Shown piece after piece: positions 34,928-43,495 of a stretch of 64,000 nucleotides of DNA. The notes under the pieces are model-generated. The model was not told the DNA's origin. It searched no databases and saw only the letters and a program-made list of their open reading frames with translations. The position numbers and the translations under genes were made by a program. The first letter of the stretch is position 1. Every line of letters begins with the position of its first letter. This DNA is from Deltaproteobacteria bacterium (GTDB taxonomy: Bacteria > Myxococcota_C > UBA6777): positions 44,743 to 108,742 of the forward strand of contig PCBK01000104.1 of NCBI GenBank assembly GCA_002731275.1. Direction: 5' to 3'.

Positions 34928-35386
34928 TTATAGCTCGACGTTGAAGGCGACCTCGCGCTCGACACCATCTCCAGAGAAGTCTTTGATGGAGAGCTTCCAC
35001 CACCCAGGCATGTGAAAGAGCATCCCTTTCACACGGTATTTCCCGTCACCAAGATCTTCGATGACAGGCTTGGTATTCATCCCGTGCCCGTGGTCTGGCA
35101 TCTCTGCCGTGATCGTCGGCGCTTTGAGCGTTTTTGTGCTGTCCTTTGGTTTGATGGTGAGGATAAACGTAAAGTACTCATTCATCGGGATGGATGTGTA
35201 TGTTTTTCCTTCCTGGTCTGTAAACTCACCGTATTGCAGGGTAAATACACCGTCTTCTGTCGTCTGTGTCAGTGACAGATCTCGCTGTGGATTGTTATTG
35301 TTATTCTCGGATGGCTCGCCGCATCCAAATAGACCAAGCAAGAGCAGCATCATCAAATAAGCTGTGTCTCTACGATGAGGTCTCAT
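34928..35386 (-). CDS. YtkA-like lipoprotein
   Basis: 152 residues from ATG 35386, with AAGGAG eight bases upstream. The N-terminus has a clear lipobox (LLLGLFGC), followed by a Asn-rich linker, so the protein is lipid-anchored. The body matches the YtkA-like domain: MPDHGHGMNTKPVIEDLGDGKY, then VKGMLFHMPGWWKLSI. This domain is common in copper and haem-redox gene neighbourhoods; the His-rich motif HGHGM is its best-known part and may bind copper. It is divergent from the redox operon that begins at 35555, sharing the palindromic promoter region at 35437-35456. A role in metal handling for the nearby di-haem peroxidase is inference. Confidence 0.85.
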   Translation of the reverse strand: MRPHRRDTAYLMMLLLLGLFGCGEPSENNNNNPQRDLSLTQTTEDGVFTLQYGEFTDQEGKTYTSIPMNEYFTFILTIKPKDSTKTLKAPTITAEMPDHGHGMNTKPVIEDLGDGKYRVKGMLFHMPGWWKLSIKDFSGDGVEREVAFNVEL

Positions 35387-35436
35387 CTCTTCAACTCCTT
35401 TCGTGTATCTCTCCATGGACTTTCTCAAAGAATCGT

Positions 35437-35465
35437 TTGACTTTGAATAAAGTCAACAATACATT
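35437..35465 (+). promoter_or_regulatory. Divergent promoter region with 20-bp palindrome
   Basis: TTGACTTTGAATAAAGTCAA (35437-35456) is a perfect palindrome with 8-bp arms. On the plus strand TTGACT, a 17-bp spacer and TACATT (35460-35465) form a promoter for the 35555 operon. On the minus strand the other arm supplies TTGACT in front of the YtkA gene, with only a weak -10. A second AAAGTCAAC half-site lies at 35491-35499, 42 bp away. This looks like an operator for a regulator not encoded in this window. Confidence 0.65.
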
Positions 35466-35554
35466 CTGACAGTGTGGGCTTTTGTTTTGTAAAGTCAACT
35501 TTTTTTGGATCAACCCTACACCACTACTTCATTGCAAAAAAGAAAGATAGGAAG

Positions 35555-35863
35555 ATGAAAAGAGCATTTATTCTGATAGGTCGGTGCACCATGTTTGGAG
35601 CCATGTTGTTGCTCATTTCAGGGCTGGGTTTGTCCCTGACTGGGTGTGAACAGGTCGTACAGAGCGAAGAGTGCAAGGCGTATGTTGCCTGTTTAAAGGT
35701 CCGGGACACAAAGCTTGGGATCAAGACAGACGCGCTGCGGTTTGAGGCTTCGGGGGCCTGTTGGGGAAGCCCCGAAGGTGCTGGGCTTTGTACACATGCC
35801 TGCAAAAATGGTCTGACGTGGTTGAAGCAAACATATCCTTCACAAACTGCGGATTGTCAATAG
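35555..35863 (+). CDS. Small Cys-containing lipoprotein
   Basis: 102 residues from ATG 35555, with ATAGGAAG upstream; the track start at 35474 reads through the promoter region. It has a hydrophobic signal and lipobox (LGLSLTGCEQ), then a compact domain with six cysteines (ECKAYVACL, ASGACWG, LCTHACK, TADCQ). Such a pattern suggests disulfide-bonded folding outside the cytoplasm. I do not recognise the family. It is the first gene of a four-gene operon that ends with the MauG-type peroxidase, so it may assist that enzyme or its substrate. Confidence 0.7.
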   Translation: MKRAFILIGRCTMFGAMLLLISGLGLSLTGCEQVVQSEECKAYVACLKVRDTKLGIKTDALRFEASGACWGSPEGAGLCTHACKNGLTWLKQTYPSQTADCQ

Positions 35864-35879
35864 ACGAAAGGTCGATGTC

Positions 35880-36452
35880 ATGGTGCGAAAGATCCTTTAT
35901 TTTGTAGTGATATTCGTCATGTTTATGGCGTTGGCGCAGGCACACCGGCCGGGGACGCTGAAGGGGGAGACGACAGTCGACAATCCTTATGTCTCTTGGG
36001 TCTTTGCTGGCCGTCTTGAGAAGGGCGACGAGGTGTATGTCCTGAAGATGGAGATGGAGCGCCCCTTTGCGACACCTTTTGAGATGTTGGTCGGGCGCTC
36101 CGAGGCGAACAGAGATTTTCGTCCACAATACGCAATTGTTGGACCGGGCTTGCCGAAGCCTGACAGGCGCACAGAGGCGATCTTGCCACGTCCTGTCCCC
36201 GATGGGATGGGGGTCTTTTATGAGGCACATGACGCCGAAGAGCGCCAAGTGTTCTTTGAGACGATCATGAGACGCAATTACTGGTCAAGTGGGACGATCG
36301 CGATCCCCCTCTTGAAGGGCAAGTACGAGATCTGGGTCTGGTCCAAAGACCAACAGAAGGGTTCGTTTTACTTCAGCTTTGGTGTAGAAGAGAAATTCGA
36401 CGATGGCGCATTTAGTGGTATCTTCGATGATTGGGGGCTTTATGCGTACTGA
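35880..36452 (+). CDS. Exported protein of unknown function in the redox operon
   Basis: 190 residues with a signal peptide (MVRKILYFVVIFVMFMALAQA) and a beta-rich mature part (YVSWVFAGRLEKGDEVYVLKM, YAIVGPGLPKPDR, GTIAIPLLKGKYEIWVW). It carries no cysteines and no visible catalytic motif. Similar small beta proteins are found in redox operons of gamma- and deltaproteobacteria, where they are annotated as hypothetical. AAAGG lies eight bases before the start. The reading frame ends inside the start of the next gene, so the two are coupled. Confidence 0.7.
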   Translation: MVRKILYFVVIFVMFMALAQAHRPGTLKGETTVDNPYVSWVFAGRLEKGDEVYVLKMEMERPFATPFEMLVGRSEANRDFRPQYAIVGPGLPKPDRRTEAILPRPVPDGMGVFYEAHDAEERQVFFETIMRRNYWSSGTIAIPLLKGKYEIWVWSKDQQKGSFYFSFGVEEKFDDGAFSGIFDDWGLYAY

Positions 36453-37041
36453 TGTTGTGAGGAACACAAAGCGTTTTGTGTGTGTCTTGGGTGTCTCTTT
36501 GATGATGTTGGGGATGTCGGTGTTGCCCTCTGTTGTCGAGGCGAAGACGACGACGCTCACAAAGAAGACCCCCAAAAAAGACAAGTGGCTCGATCGTCTC
36601 AGTGTAGAGGTCCCTCTTCAGGTGAATCTCGTGGGGCTATCTTTTGGTATCCAACCGGAGCTGCTGTTTCGTCCTATCAGCGCAGGGAGTGGTTTTCATC
36701 TACGTGCTGCGATCGGGTTCTTTGGAGGACCGGAACTCTTTCATATCGCACCTCTCGCGCTGGGCATTCGCTATGTCTTTTTGCGTGGCTGGCGTGTGCA
36801 GCCTTTTCTCGGTCTGGGTGTGGTTTGGCAAGCCTTCTTGCCTTATGACCACGCATCCTATCATCGGATCGATATGACGTTGGAGCTGGGTGTTCGGGTG
36901 GCGATCGCGCGTGGATTTGCTGTTGGCGTGAATCTGAGCCCGGAGTTTGGACTCGCGCACATCTCATCATATGGTATAAAGAGCACCTTTGGACTTGGGA
37001 TGGCTGGACGTTTGACCTTGACCAAAGATCTCCCCTGGTAG
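36442..37041 (+). CDS. Outer-membrane beta-barrel-like protein of the redox operon
   Basis: 199 residues from ATG 36442 (MRTDVVRNTKRFVCVL), overlapping the end of the previous gene by 11 bases; the track start at 36403 is earlier. After a signal peptide (VLGVSLMMLGMSVLPSVVEA) and Lys-rich linker, short amphipathic strands follow (LSVEVPLQVNLVGLSFGIQPELLF, FHLRAAIGFFGGPELF, LGIRYVFLRGWRVQPFLGLG, MTLELGVRVAIARGFAVGVN). This is the pattern of a small outer-membrane barrel. No ribosome-binding site is strong, as expected for a coupled gene. Function unknown; it could be a channel or an anchoring partner for the exported proteins of the operon. Confidence 0.65.
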   Translation: MRTDVVRNTKRFVCVLGVSLMMLGMSVLPSVVEAKTTTLTKKTPKKDKWLDRLSVEVPLQVNLVGLSFGIQPELLFRPISAGSGFHLRAAIGFFGGPELFHIAPLALGIRYVFLRGWRVQPFLGLGVVWQAFLPYDHASYHRIDMTLELGVRVAIARGFAVGVNLSPEFGLAHISSYGIKSTFGLGMAGRLTLTKDLPW

Positions 37042-37050
37042 GTGTCAATC

Positions 37051-38451
37051 ATGAAGATGTGGATGTTTTGTTTGTGTCTCCTGTTGAGTGTGTCGTCGAT
37101 GTATGCCTGTGGTCCGATGGAGGGCGCAGATAGTGGGGTCGTCCTCGATTTGACACAGCCACCTGTCTTCACACAAAGTGAGCTGGCCCAAATCCAGACA
37201 CTTTCTCCTCTGCCTGCGCTGCCAAAAAGCCCGTCTAATCGATACGCAGATCGGGATGATGCAATACGTCTCGGTCAGTATCTGTTTTTCGAGAAGCGCT
37301 TGTCCGCGAACAAAGAGGTCTCCTGTGCGACCTGTCACGATCCCTCAAAACAGTGGAGTGATCAGCGCGCGTTCTCGAAGGGGATCGCTGAGTTGACGCG
37401 CCACTCCCCTTCACTTTGGAATGTCGCATACAATAGATGGTACTTTTGGGATGGACGGGCTGACTCACTCTGGGCGCAAGCGTTAAAGCCACTCGAAGCG
37501 GTCAAAGAGATGGGCACGACGCGCCTTCAGTTGTTGCACGTTGTAGCTGGGGACAAGGCGATGCGAACGGCCTATGAGAAGATCTTTGGAGCGCTGCCTG
37601 ATGTGTCTGATACTGCGCGTTTTCCACTGCAAGGGAAGCCAAACAAGGACAACCCCGACGATCCTCATCACAAAGCTTGGATCGGGATGAAGGAAGCGGA
37701 CCAAAAGCTCGTCAATACATTTTTCACCAACATCGCCAAAGCAATCGCTGCATATGAACGCACGATTATATCGAAAGATTCACCGTTTGATACGTTTGTC
37801 GATGGCGTAAAAGGTGGGGACAAAGAGAAGCAAAAAGAGCTCTCCATCGAGGCGCAATGGGGGCTCAAGATCTTCCTGGAGAAGGATTCTTGTGTCACCT
37901 GTCACAATGGCCCCAACTTTACCGATCGTGAATTCCACAACATCGGACTCCCCAAGCATCCCACACGATCGATTGAACCAGATATTGGTCGCTTCGATGG
38001 TATCCCCGTTGTGTTAGGTGATCCATTCAATACACTTGGTGCATATAGTGACGCGCCTGATGATGTTGCCCATAACAAGGTGCGGTATCTGAACAGCGAT
38101 CCACAGGCGACGTCTACAGAGTTTGGTTCGTTTAAGACACCGACGCTTCGCAATGTCGCACTGTCTGGACCGTTTATGCATGACGGCCGCTTCAAGACGT
38201 TGGATGAGGTGCTCTCGTTCTATTCGTTGTTTGGTGCTAAACAGCCGGAGCGTTGTCTCACGGGAGTGTCTGCGATCGATCAGCCAGCGTCTTGCAAACG
38301 CGACACTCCCGCGATTGGTCATCAAGAGGAGACGATGCGTGTGCTCAAGTTGAGTCCTTCGCAGCTTCGTGCGCTTAAGGCGTTCTTGATGTCGTTGACA
38401 GGTCAACCGTTGCCAACGTCTCAGACAACACAGCCTTCTTTGGGAGATTGA
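37051..38451 (+). CDS. Di-haem cytochrome c peroxidase (MauG/CcpA family)
   Basis: 466 residues from ATG 37051. The signal peptide ends in a lipobox-like SSMYAC, so it is probably a lipoprotein. Two haem c sites are present: SCATCHDP near residue 90 and SCVTCHNG near residue 280. The family motifs also appear: AFSKGIAELTRHSPSLWNVAYN, YFWDGRADSLWAQALKPL and SFKTPTLRNVALSGPFMHDGRF. One haem is the low-potential peroxidatic site and the other the high-potential electron donor. In MauG and MbnH the enzyme oxidises a partner protein's Trp or Tyr rather than just peroxide. Whether it is a true peroxidase or a modifying enzyme is open. Its companions encode a Cys-rich lipoprotein, two exported proteins and a divergent YtkA lipoprotein. 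Confidence 0.92.
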   Translation: MKMWMFCLCLLLSVSSMYACGPMEGADSGVVLDLTQPPVFTQSELAQIQTLSPLPALPKSPSNRYADRDDAIRLGQYLFFEKRLSANKEVSCATCHDPSKQWSDQRAFSKGIAELTRHSPSLWNVAYNRWYFWDGRADSLWAQALKPLEAVKEMGTTRLQLLHVVAGDKAMRTAYEKIFGALPDVSDTARFPLQGKPNKDNPDDPHHKAWIGMKEADQKLVNTFFTNIAKAIAAYERTIISKDSPFDTFVDGVKGGDKEKQKELSIEAQWGLKIFLEKDSCVTCHNGPNFTDREFHNIGLPKHPTRSIEPDIGRFDGIPVVLGDPFNTLGAYSDAPDDVAHNKVRYLNSDPQATSTEFGSFKTPTLRNVALSGPFMHDGRFKTLDEVLSFYSLFGAKQPERCLTGVSAIDQPASCKRDTPAIGHQEETMRVLKLSPSQLRALKAFLMSLTGQPLPTSQTTQPSLGD

Positions 38452-38481
38452 GCGGATTTGTGTGGGGGACAGGAGGGGAGG

Positions 38482-38976
38482 TTATTTTGTGGGGGTTTTT
38501 TTTGTGGCTGCAGGGGCAGCAGGTGCTGCTGGGGTCTTCTTTGTCGCCTTGCAGGCGTTGAGTGCGGCCTTTGTGAGGGCGAGTCTTTTGACGAGATAGC
38601 TGACCAGTGACTGCCGAAAGTAGAAGTACTGATTGCCCGACTTGTAATCGTACTTTTTGGCGAGTCGAGCGACGTGCTGCTCGATCTCGGCGTCGTTGTA
38701 CATGAACAGCTCCAGACCTTGAATGCCCGTTCTGTTTTGCATGATATCTGTACTCGCGAGCATGTTCTTGATGGCCGCGATCGCTTCCTTCTTGTATTTC
38801 TCACCCCAACCCTGGTGCTTCATGATCCGAAAGACCTTCATCCGATCGTCAAACTTGGGGGAGGAGAGTTTTTTGACGTCAAACGCCGCGATGTCTTCTT
38901 GAGACAGTGGATCCGCAAACCCCATCGGGATACACGAGACAAACAACAACATGCTGAGGCAAATCTTCTTGAGCAT
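38482..38976 (-). CDS. Exported small helical protein, unknown function
   Basis: 164 residues, with AAAGGAGAAAGT directly upstream of the ATG and a signal peptide (MLKKICLSMLLFVSCIPMGFA). The mature part is helical, with a pattern of short repeats (DDRMKVFRIMKHQGWGEKY, EAIAAIKNMLASTDIMQN, QHVARLAKKYDYKSG) that recalls HEAT-like repeats. The C-terminus is a Lys/Pro/Ala-rich tail (KKTPAAPAAPAATKK). I do not recognise a family. It is convergent with the peroxidase operon. Its HEAT-like character is shared, loosely, with the cluster at 55-63 kb, but similarity is too weak to claim kinship. Confidence 0.65.
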   Translation of the reverse strand: MLKKICLSMLLFVSCIPMGFADPLSQEDIAAFDVKKLSSPKFDDRMKVFRIMKHQGWGEKYKKEAIAAIKNMLASTDIMQNRTGIQGLELFMYNDAEIEQHVARLAKKYDYKSGNQYFYFRQSLVSYLVKRLALTKAALNACKATKKTPAAPAAPAATKKTPTK

Positions 38977-39210
38977 ACTTTCTCCTTTACGTGTGCATAG
39001 ACTCTTTGGCCTGTTCTCTGTGTAGGACAGGCTCTCTGTTCAACGCTGTCCATCATCCGGGGATAGACAAAGCGTCCACTGTAACATTCGAAGCCTTTTT
39101 TGATTCTGCACATTTTTTCTTCTTGTCTTTTTGTAGAACGCTTGTTATATAAAAGAGGTCATAAAGTGTATGTATGAGTATCCACATGGTTTTTGCTTGG
39201 AGGCATCATC

Positions 39211-40092
39211 ATGAATGTGCATGTAAAGGGAAGTGGGAGCGCAAAGCAGGGTCAGTCAGCGCGTCCCCCAAAAGTGAATCTGAAGGCGCCACGTGTTGCG
39301 TGGTGGACATTGGGTTTGTTTGTGGGTTGTGTGGTGGCCTGGGTGTCATTGATGGTGATGACGTTATGGGGTGTGTTGTCGTTGTGGGTGGGGTTGCCGT
39401 TGTTGTCTATCTTCTCGTTTGTGGCATTCACACCGATGCACGATGCCTCACATCGGAGCATTGCACGTGCGAGGTGGGTGAATGAGGTCGTGGGACGGTG
39501 CTGTGCGTTGTTGTTGGCGGCGCCATTTCCGGCCTTTCGGTATGTACATTTGGAACATCACAAGCACACCAATCACGACGAAAAGGATCCGGACATGTGG
39601 AGTGGGAGGGGACCAGTGTGGTTGTTGCCTCTGCGTTGGTTAACACAGGATCTGCACTATTATGTCGTATATCTTTCGAATTGGTCGAAGAGATCAAAGG
39701 CAGAGCGTTGGGAGACTGTGTTGACATTGTGTGCGCTTGTGACGCTTGTCGGTGGCTTGTTGTATGTGGGGGCGTCGTTGTTCGTGTTGTGTTGGTTGTG
39801 TTCGGCACGTGTGGGGATTGGGATCCTGGCCTACAGTTTTGATTATCTCCCTCACAAACCCCATCACATCACATCTTCTGAGGACCGTTACAAGGCGACG
39901 TTGGTGCGTCCAAGTCCATTGTTGACGCCACTCTTTTTGTACCAGAATTACCACTTGATCCATCATTTGTATCCAGGGGTTCCTTTTTATCGGTACGGCG
40001 AGATCTGGAGAGCACAAAAAGACTTCCTGATCGCACAAGGGACAGAGGTTCGCTCTCTCTTGGGCCAGCGCAGCACGCTGGACCGCATTTGA
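39211..40092 (+). CDS. Membrane fatty-acid desaturase / hydroxylase
   Basis: 293 residues from ATG 39211, with GGAGG seven bases upstream. Three histidine clusters are visible: TPMHDASH (HXXXH), LEHHKHT (HXXHH) and NYHLIHHLYP (HXXHH), the metal-binding set of the fatty-acid desaturase/carotene hydroxylase superfamily. Hydrophobic segments surround them (VAWWTLGLFVGCVVAWVSLMVM, LPLLSIFSFVAF, TLCALVTLVGGLLYVG). It would act on lipids in the inner membrane. The precise substrate (fatty acyl chain or carotenoid) cannot be told. The last eight codons lie in the first of three 29-bp tandem repeats, so the C-terminus has been reshaped by a repeat. It is unrelated in sequence to the desaturase at 23601. 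Confidence 0.88.
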   Translation: MNVHVKGSGSAKQGQSARPPKVNLKAPRVAWWTLGLFVGCVVAWVSLMVMTLWGVLSLWVGLPLLSIFSFVAFTPMHDASHRSIARARWVNEVVGRCCALLLAAPFPAFRYVHLEHHKHTNHDEKDPDMWSGRGPVWLLPLRWLTQDLHYYVVYLSNWSKRSKAERWETVLTLCALVTLVGGLLYVGASLFVLCWLCSARVGIGILAYSFDYLPHKPHHITSSEDRYKATLVRPSPLLTPLFLYQNYHLIHHLYPGVPFYRYGEIWRAQKDFLIAQGTEVRSLLGQRSTLDRI

Positions 40093-40151
40093 ACCAGCGC
40101 AGCACGCTGGACCGCATTTGAACCAGCGCAGCGCGCTGGACCGCATTTGAA
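40065..40151. repeat. Three tandem copies of a 29-bp palindromic repeat
   Basis: Each copy begins with CCAGCG-CAGCA-CGCTGG, a perfect hairpin, and continues ACCGCATTTGAA; copies start at 40065, 40094 and 40123. The third has one base change in the loop. The first copy contains the stop codon of the desaturase gene (TGA at 40090-40092). A further hairpin (AGGCC-TAGC-GGCCT) follows at 40151-40164. Confidence 0.9.
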
Positions 40152-40189
40152 GGCCTAGCGGCCTTGGGGATAGTCTGCTCAACTCAAAA

Positions 40190-40318
40190 AGAATCCCCCT
40201 ACGCTCATGTGTACGATCCTACGGAAACAAAACAGCCTCGAAGAGGCTCAACAGAGGGGGAAGGCAAGCAAAGCGCGCTTGGGGGAAATTCATTTCCCCC
40301 ATTAGGTCTTCTCCTCGC
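40190..40318. other. Hairpin-rich gap before the SBBP lipoprotein's stop codon
   Basis: It contains an AGCCTC-GAA-GAGGCT hairpin at about 40230-40244 and a near-perfect palindrome TGGGGGAAAT-TC-ATTTCCCCCA (40280-40301). A segment ACGCTCATGTGTACG (about 40201-40215) resembles ATGCTCATGTGTATG at 43470, just 5' (in window order) of the other large minus-strand gene's stop codon. No coding sequence is seen. These may be 3' ends of the two large genes' transcripts. Confidence 0.5.
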
Positions 40319-43237
40319 CTAAGGTGCAGGCAAACTCCACAAGAATGGTGCAAATCCCGACGCCGACTTTTGTAATGTGTATGTGCCAAAGTTGAGCGTC
40401 TCCGAATATGTGCCGTACACGTGGAGCATGCTGTTCGCATCGATGTAAAGCCCTAAGAGTTCTGGACCTGAGTTCAATGGATATTGACCCTCAAGACTGA
40501 TGGAAGACGTCACCTTTTGTGCATGTTGCCATGTACCACTTGCGCTTAATTTCGCCAACACCCATGACTGCTTGCTCTCGGTCAATGAGGTGCTTCCTAT
40601 GTTCACAGTGCCTTTGAAGTATCCAGTGAGGTACACATTACCCTGGCTATCTGTCGTGATATGTTTGGGTCCAATCGTTGAAGATACACCACCTGTGGAG
40701 ACTGCCCATGTGTAGCTGCCATTTGTATCGAGCTTTGCGACGTAGAGATCCTTCGTACCTACAGCAGTAAGCGTTGTGCTGCCCATTGTCCTTGAATTTT
40801 GGAAGTATCCAGCGATGTAAACATCACCACTTGGTGTTGTCGTGAGGCATTCGCTGTAGAAGCTGTGTGCGTGTGGTGTTACCCACTTCCAACTACCGCT
40901 TGCGTCGACTTTCGCGATGTAGTTTTGCGATGATGAATTCACTGAGATGGAGCCAAAAGTGGCCTGGGTTCCAGTTTTTGCATAGATGTAGGTGTTGTTG
41001 TTTGCATCGATAGAGGCACCAACGATACTGATTGCCTCAGAGGTCACGATATGTGTCGCCCACAACCACTGTCCGCTTGTATCCATTTGACCTGCCAAGC
41101 CATAAGCATGACTCCCTGTGTGAGGCAACGAGCTGCTGCCCAGGGTGACTGGGGATAAGTAAGAACCTACCAATGAAAGTTTGTTATTTGTGAACCCGGC
41201 AATTCTCAGGATGACACCAAAGCTTTTGATCCAACTGAGCGTGCCTTGTGCGTTTATTTTAGCGATGTATATACTGCCATTGGGTGCGCTTAGGCCGTGC
41301 ATCGAGCCTAAAAAGAATCCGGTGAGATAGACATTCCCCTGATGATCGACCACGTGCTCTTCGGCCGATGCGATATACTCAAAACTACCCACCGATAAGT
41401 TCATAGCCACAAAAGACCTCGCCCAAACCCACTGTCCTTGTGCGTTCATCTTTGCGAGAAAACCGGCTTCTCCAGAGACCGTGAGGGTCGTTGAACCAAA
41501 AGTGGCTGTGCCTTTGAATGTACCGGAGAGATACGTATTTCCAGATGCGTCGAGAGAGATATGTTTGATGGACTTGAGCCCTGTCGCATCAAAATCTCGC
41601 ACTGTCGCATTTCCTGGTGTTGGTGCGTTGACTTGATAGGGAATGAGCGACGACGATTCGTAGGTTTGGAGCTCTTGCGCTGCGCGTACCAAAAGCTGGA
41701 ATTCGTGATTTCCTGTCGCTGCGCCCGTTGTGCTCCATGAATACAACTGACCGCTGTCACCCCAATCATGCAGGGTCGTCCATGTCCCACCTGGAGGACG
41801 GTGCAATAGGCGATATTCGGGGTTGAGCTTGGGGTCACATGAGCTTGTGAAGGACCAAGTCACTGTGCTTCCTTCGGTCACAGGTGAGAGAGGGTTGGGG
41901 GTCGCTACTGGTTGACTGCACTTACCCACGGGAAAGTACATCGTCTGAAAGCCTTCGTGTGTTGCTGTACTCCCTTGTGCACGGATCCAGACGGAGTGTG
42001 AGTATACTCCTGTCTGGAATTGTGTGGTGTCGAGCACATAGGTATTTGATGTCGACCAATCTCGGGCCAATGTGTAATTGGAGACAGGTGTGCTCCGATA
42101 GATCTTGTACTCAGCAGTCGCACCACCCGTACACGTTGGCGTAAATTGGAAGGTGTAGATCCCTGCGTTATGGGTGTAGGAGACGGAGACTCCTGAGCAG
42201 CTTCCTCCACTCGACGATGGTGTTAACGTGAATGTTCGTATGATAGAGGCTTCCTGGTACGTCACGTTGTTCCCCCGTCTTCTGAGCCACACCTGCACGT
42301 CGTAAGAACCTGTGGCTTGGGATGTTGAGTCCCAGGAGAAGCTGCCTGATAGATCCCAATCTCTCGCGATGATCCAGCTACCATTGGGTTGGCGTAAATA
42401 GTATTTGTACTCGGGCGCACCTGCCACACAAGAACCATTTGCCACGAAGGAGACTGCAGCTCCTTGTGTTTGTTGTTGTGTGGGGTATGTGCTCAATGAG
42501 AGCTGACAGGAGTCATCAGAGGGACGATCTGCGAGCTCAAAAGAACGTGTTGTTGAAGCATCTTCCTGGGAGACCGTTTGTCCTTGTCGGCGGATCCAGA
42601 CCTGTACAAGGTACATACCTGTGGGCTGATTTGCGCTGTCCCAGGAAAATGTGTCGGAAACATCCCAATCTCTCGCGATGATCCAGCTCCCATTGGGTTT
42701 GCGCAAGTAGTACTTATATTCGGGGGTTCCAGATGTACAAGAGCCTGTTGCTGCGAGAGGGACGAGTCCCCATTTGGCTTGTTGTTGCGTTGGGTACGTT
42801 GTCAATTCGACATGACAGGAGTCGGCGGCTGCACCTGTGAGCGTAAAAGAGCGGGAAATGGAGGCACCTTCATATGCGACGGTTTGTCCCTGTCTTCGCA
42901 CCCAGACTTGTACGTTGTACGTCCCTGTTGCGCCACCTGTCGAGTCCCAGGAAAATGTGTTGGATGCATCCCAATCTCTCGCGATGATCCAGCTCCCATT
43001 GGGTTTGCGCAAGTAGTACTTGTATTCAGAAGTTCCGTCAATACAGGTGGAAGAAGCATCAAAAGGGATACTGCTCCCTACGTTTTGGGTTGTCGTGGGG
43101 TAAGTTGTGAGTTGTACAGAGCAGTCCCCAACAAGCTCCTGACCCATTATACTGTGTGGTTCGGGTGCTGCTGAACACCCAAATAGGACGAACGACCACA
43201 TGACATATATGGATATCCATGTTCTACGTTGCATCAC
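40319..43237 (-). CDS. Lipoprotein with Ig-like repeats and SBBP beta-propeller repeats
   Basis: 972 residues. The signal peptide ends in the lipobox-like LFGC (Cys21), so it is probably a lipid-anchored surface protein. Residues ~35-510 hold five related domains, each with a first Cys, the phrase EYKYYLRKPNGSWIIARDW and the end GTYNVQVWVRRQGQTV. Residues ~540-970 are about seven SBBP-type repeats (DASGNTYLSGTFKGTATFGS, QGNVYLTGYFKGTVNIGS), which fold as a beta-propeller. The start is GTG 43237, seven bases after AAGGAG, or ATG 43234. The gene faces the same way as the giant MYXO-CTERM gene but is separated from it by 258 bases. Its role is probably structural or adhesive; the ligand is unknown. 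Confidence 0.88.
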   Translation of the reverse strand: MMQRRTWISIYVMWSFVLFGCSAAPEPHSIMGQELVGDCSVQLTTYPTTTQNVGSSIPFDASSTCIDGTSEYKYYLRKPNGSWIIARDWDASNTFSWDSTGGATGTYNVQVWVRRQGQTVAYEGASISRSFTLTGAAADSCHVELTTYPTQQQAKWGLVPLAATGSCTSGTPEYKYYLRKPNGSWIIARDWDVSDTFSWDSANQPTGMYLVQVWIRRQGQTVSQEDASTTRSFELADRPSDDSCQLSLSTYPTQQQTQGAAVSFVANGSCVAGAPEYKYYLRQPNGSWIIARDWDLSGSFSWDSTSQATGSYDVQVWLRRRGNNVTYQEASIIRTFTLTPSSSGGSCSGVSVSYTHNAGIYTFQFTPTCTGGATAEYKIYRSTPVSNYTLARDWSTSNTYVLDTTQFQTGVYSHSVWIRAQGSTATHEGFQTMYFPVGKCSQPVATPNPLSPVTEGSTVTWSFTSSCDPKLNPEYRLLHRPPGGTWTTLHDWGDSGQLYSWSTTGAATGNHEFQLLVRAAQELQTYESSSLIPYQVNAPTPGNATVRDFDATGLKSIKHISLDASGNTYLSGTFKGTATFGSTTLTVSGEAGFLAKMNAQGQWVWARSFVAMNLSVGSFEYIASAEEHVVDHQGNVYLTGFFLGSMHGLSAPNGSIYIAKINAQGTLSWIKSFGVILRIAGFTNNKLSLVGSYLSPVTLGSSSLPHTGSHAYGLAGQMDTSGQWLWATHIVTSEAISIVGASIDANNNTYIYAKTGTQATFGSISVNSSSQNYIAKVDASGSWKWVTPHAHSFYSECLTTTPSGDVYIAGYFQNSRTMGSTTLTAVGTKDLYVAKLDTNGSYTWAVSTGGVSSTIGPKHITTDSQGNVYLTGYFKGTVNIGSTSLTESKQSWVLAKLSASGTWQHAQKVTSSISLEGQYPLNSGPELLGLYIDANSMLHVYGTYSETLNFGTYTLQKSASGFAPFLWSLPAP

Positions 43238-43495
43238 CGGGCATCTCCTTCGTTTCTTGCCGTTTTGTAAAAGATTTGTCGATCATACTACGTATGTCTC
43301 ATCTGATCATCACACCACAATACATATTATTTTCCAAACTCGAAAACGCCGAACTCAAAAATGCCGAACTCCAAGACATAAGTTATCATTCTGACACCAT
43401 TTGGCCCGAAGGATTCGATCCCACAATGTCAGGTGCTCGTCTCGTTACTCATCAAGAATAAGTTACCCCTCTATGCTCATGTGTATGGCCCTCTT

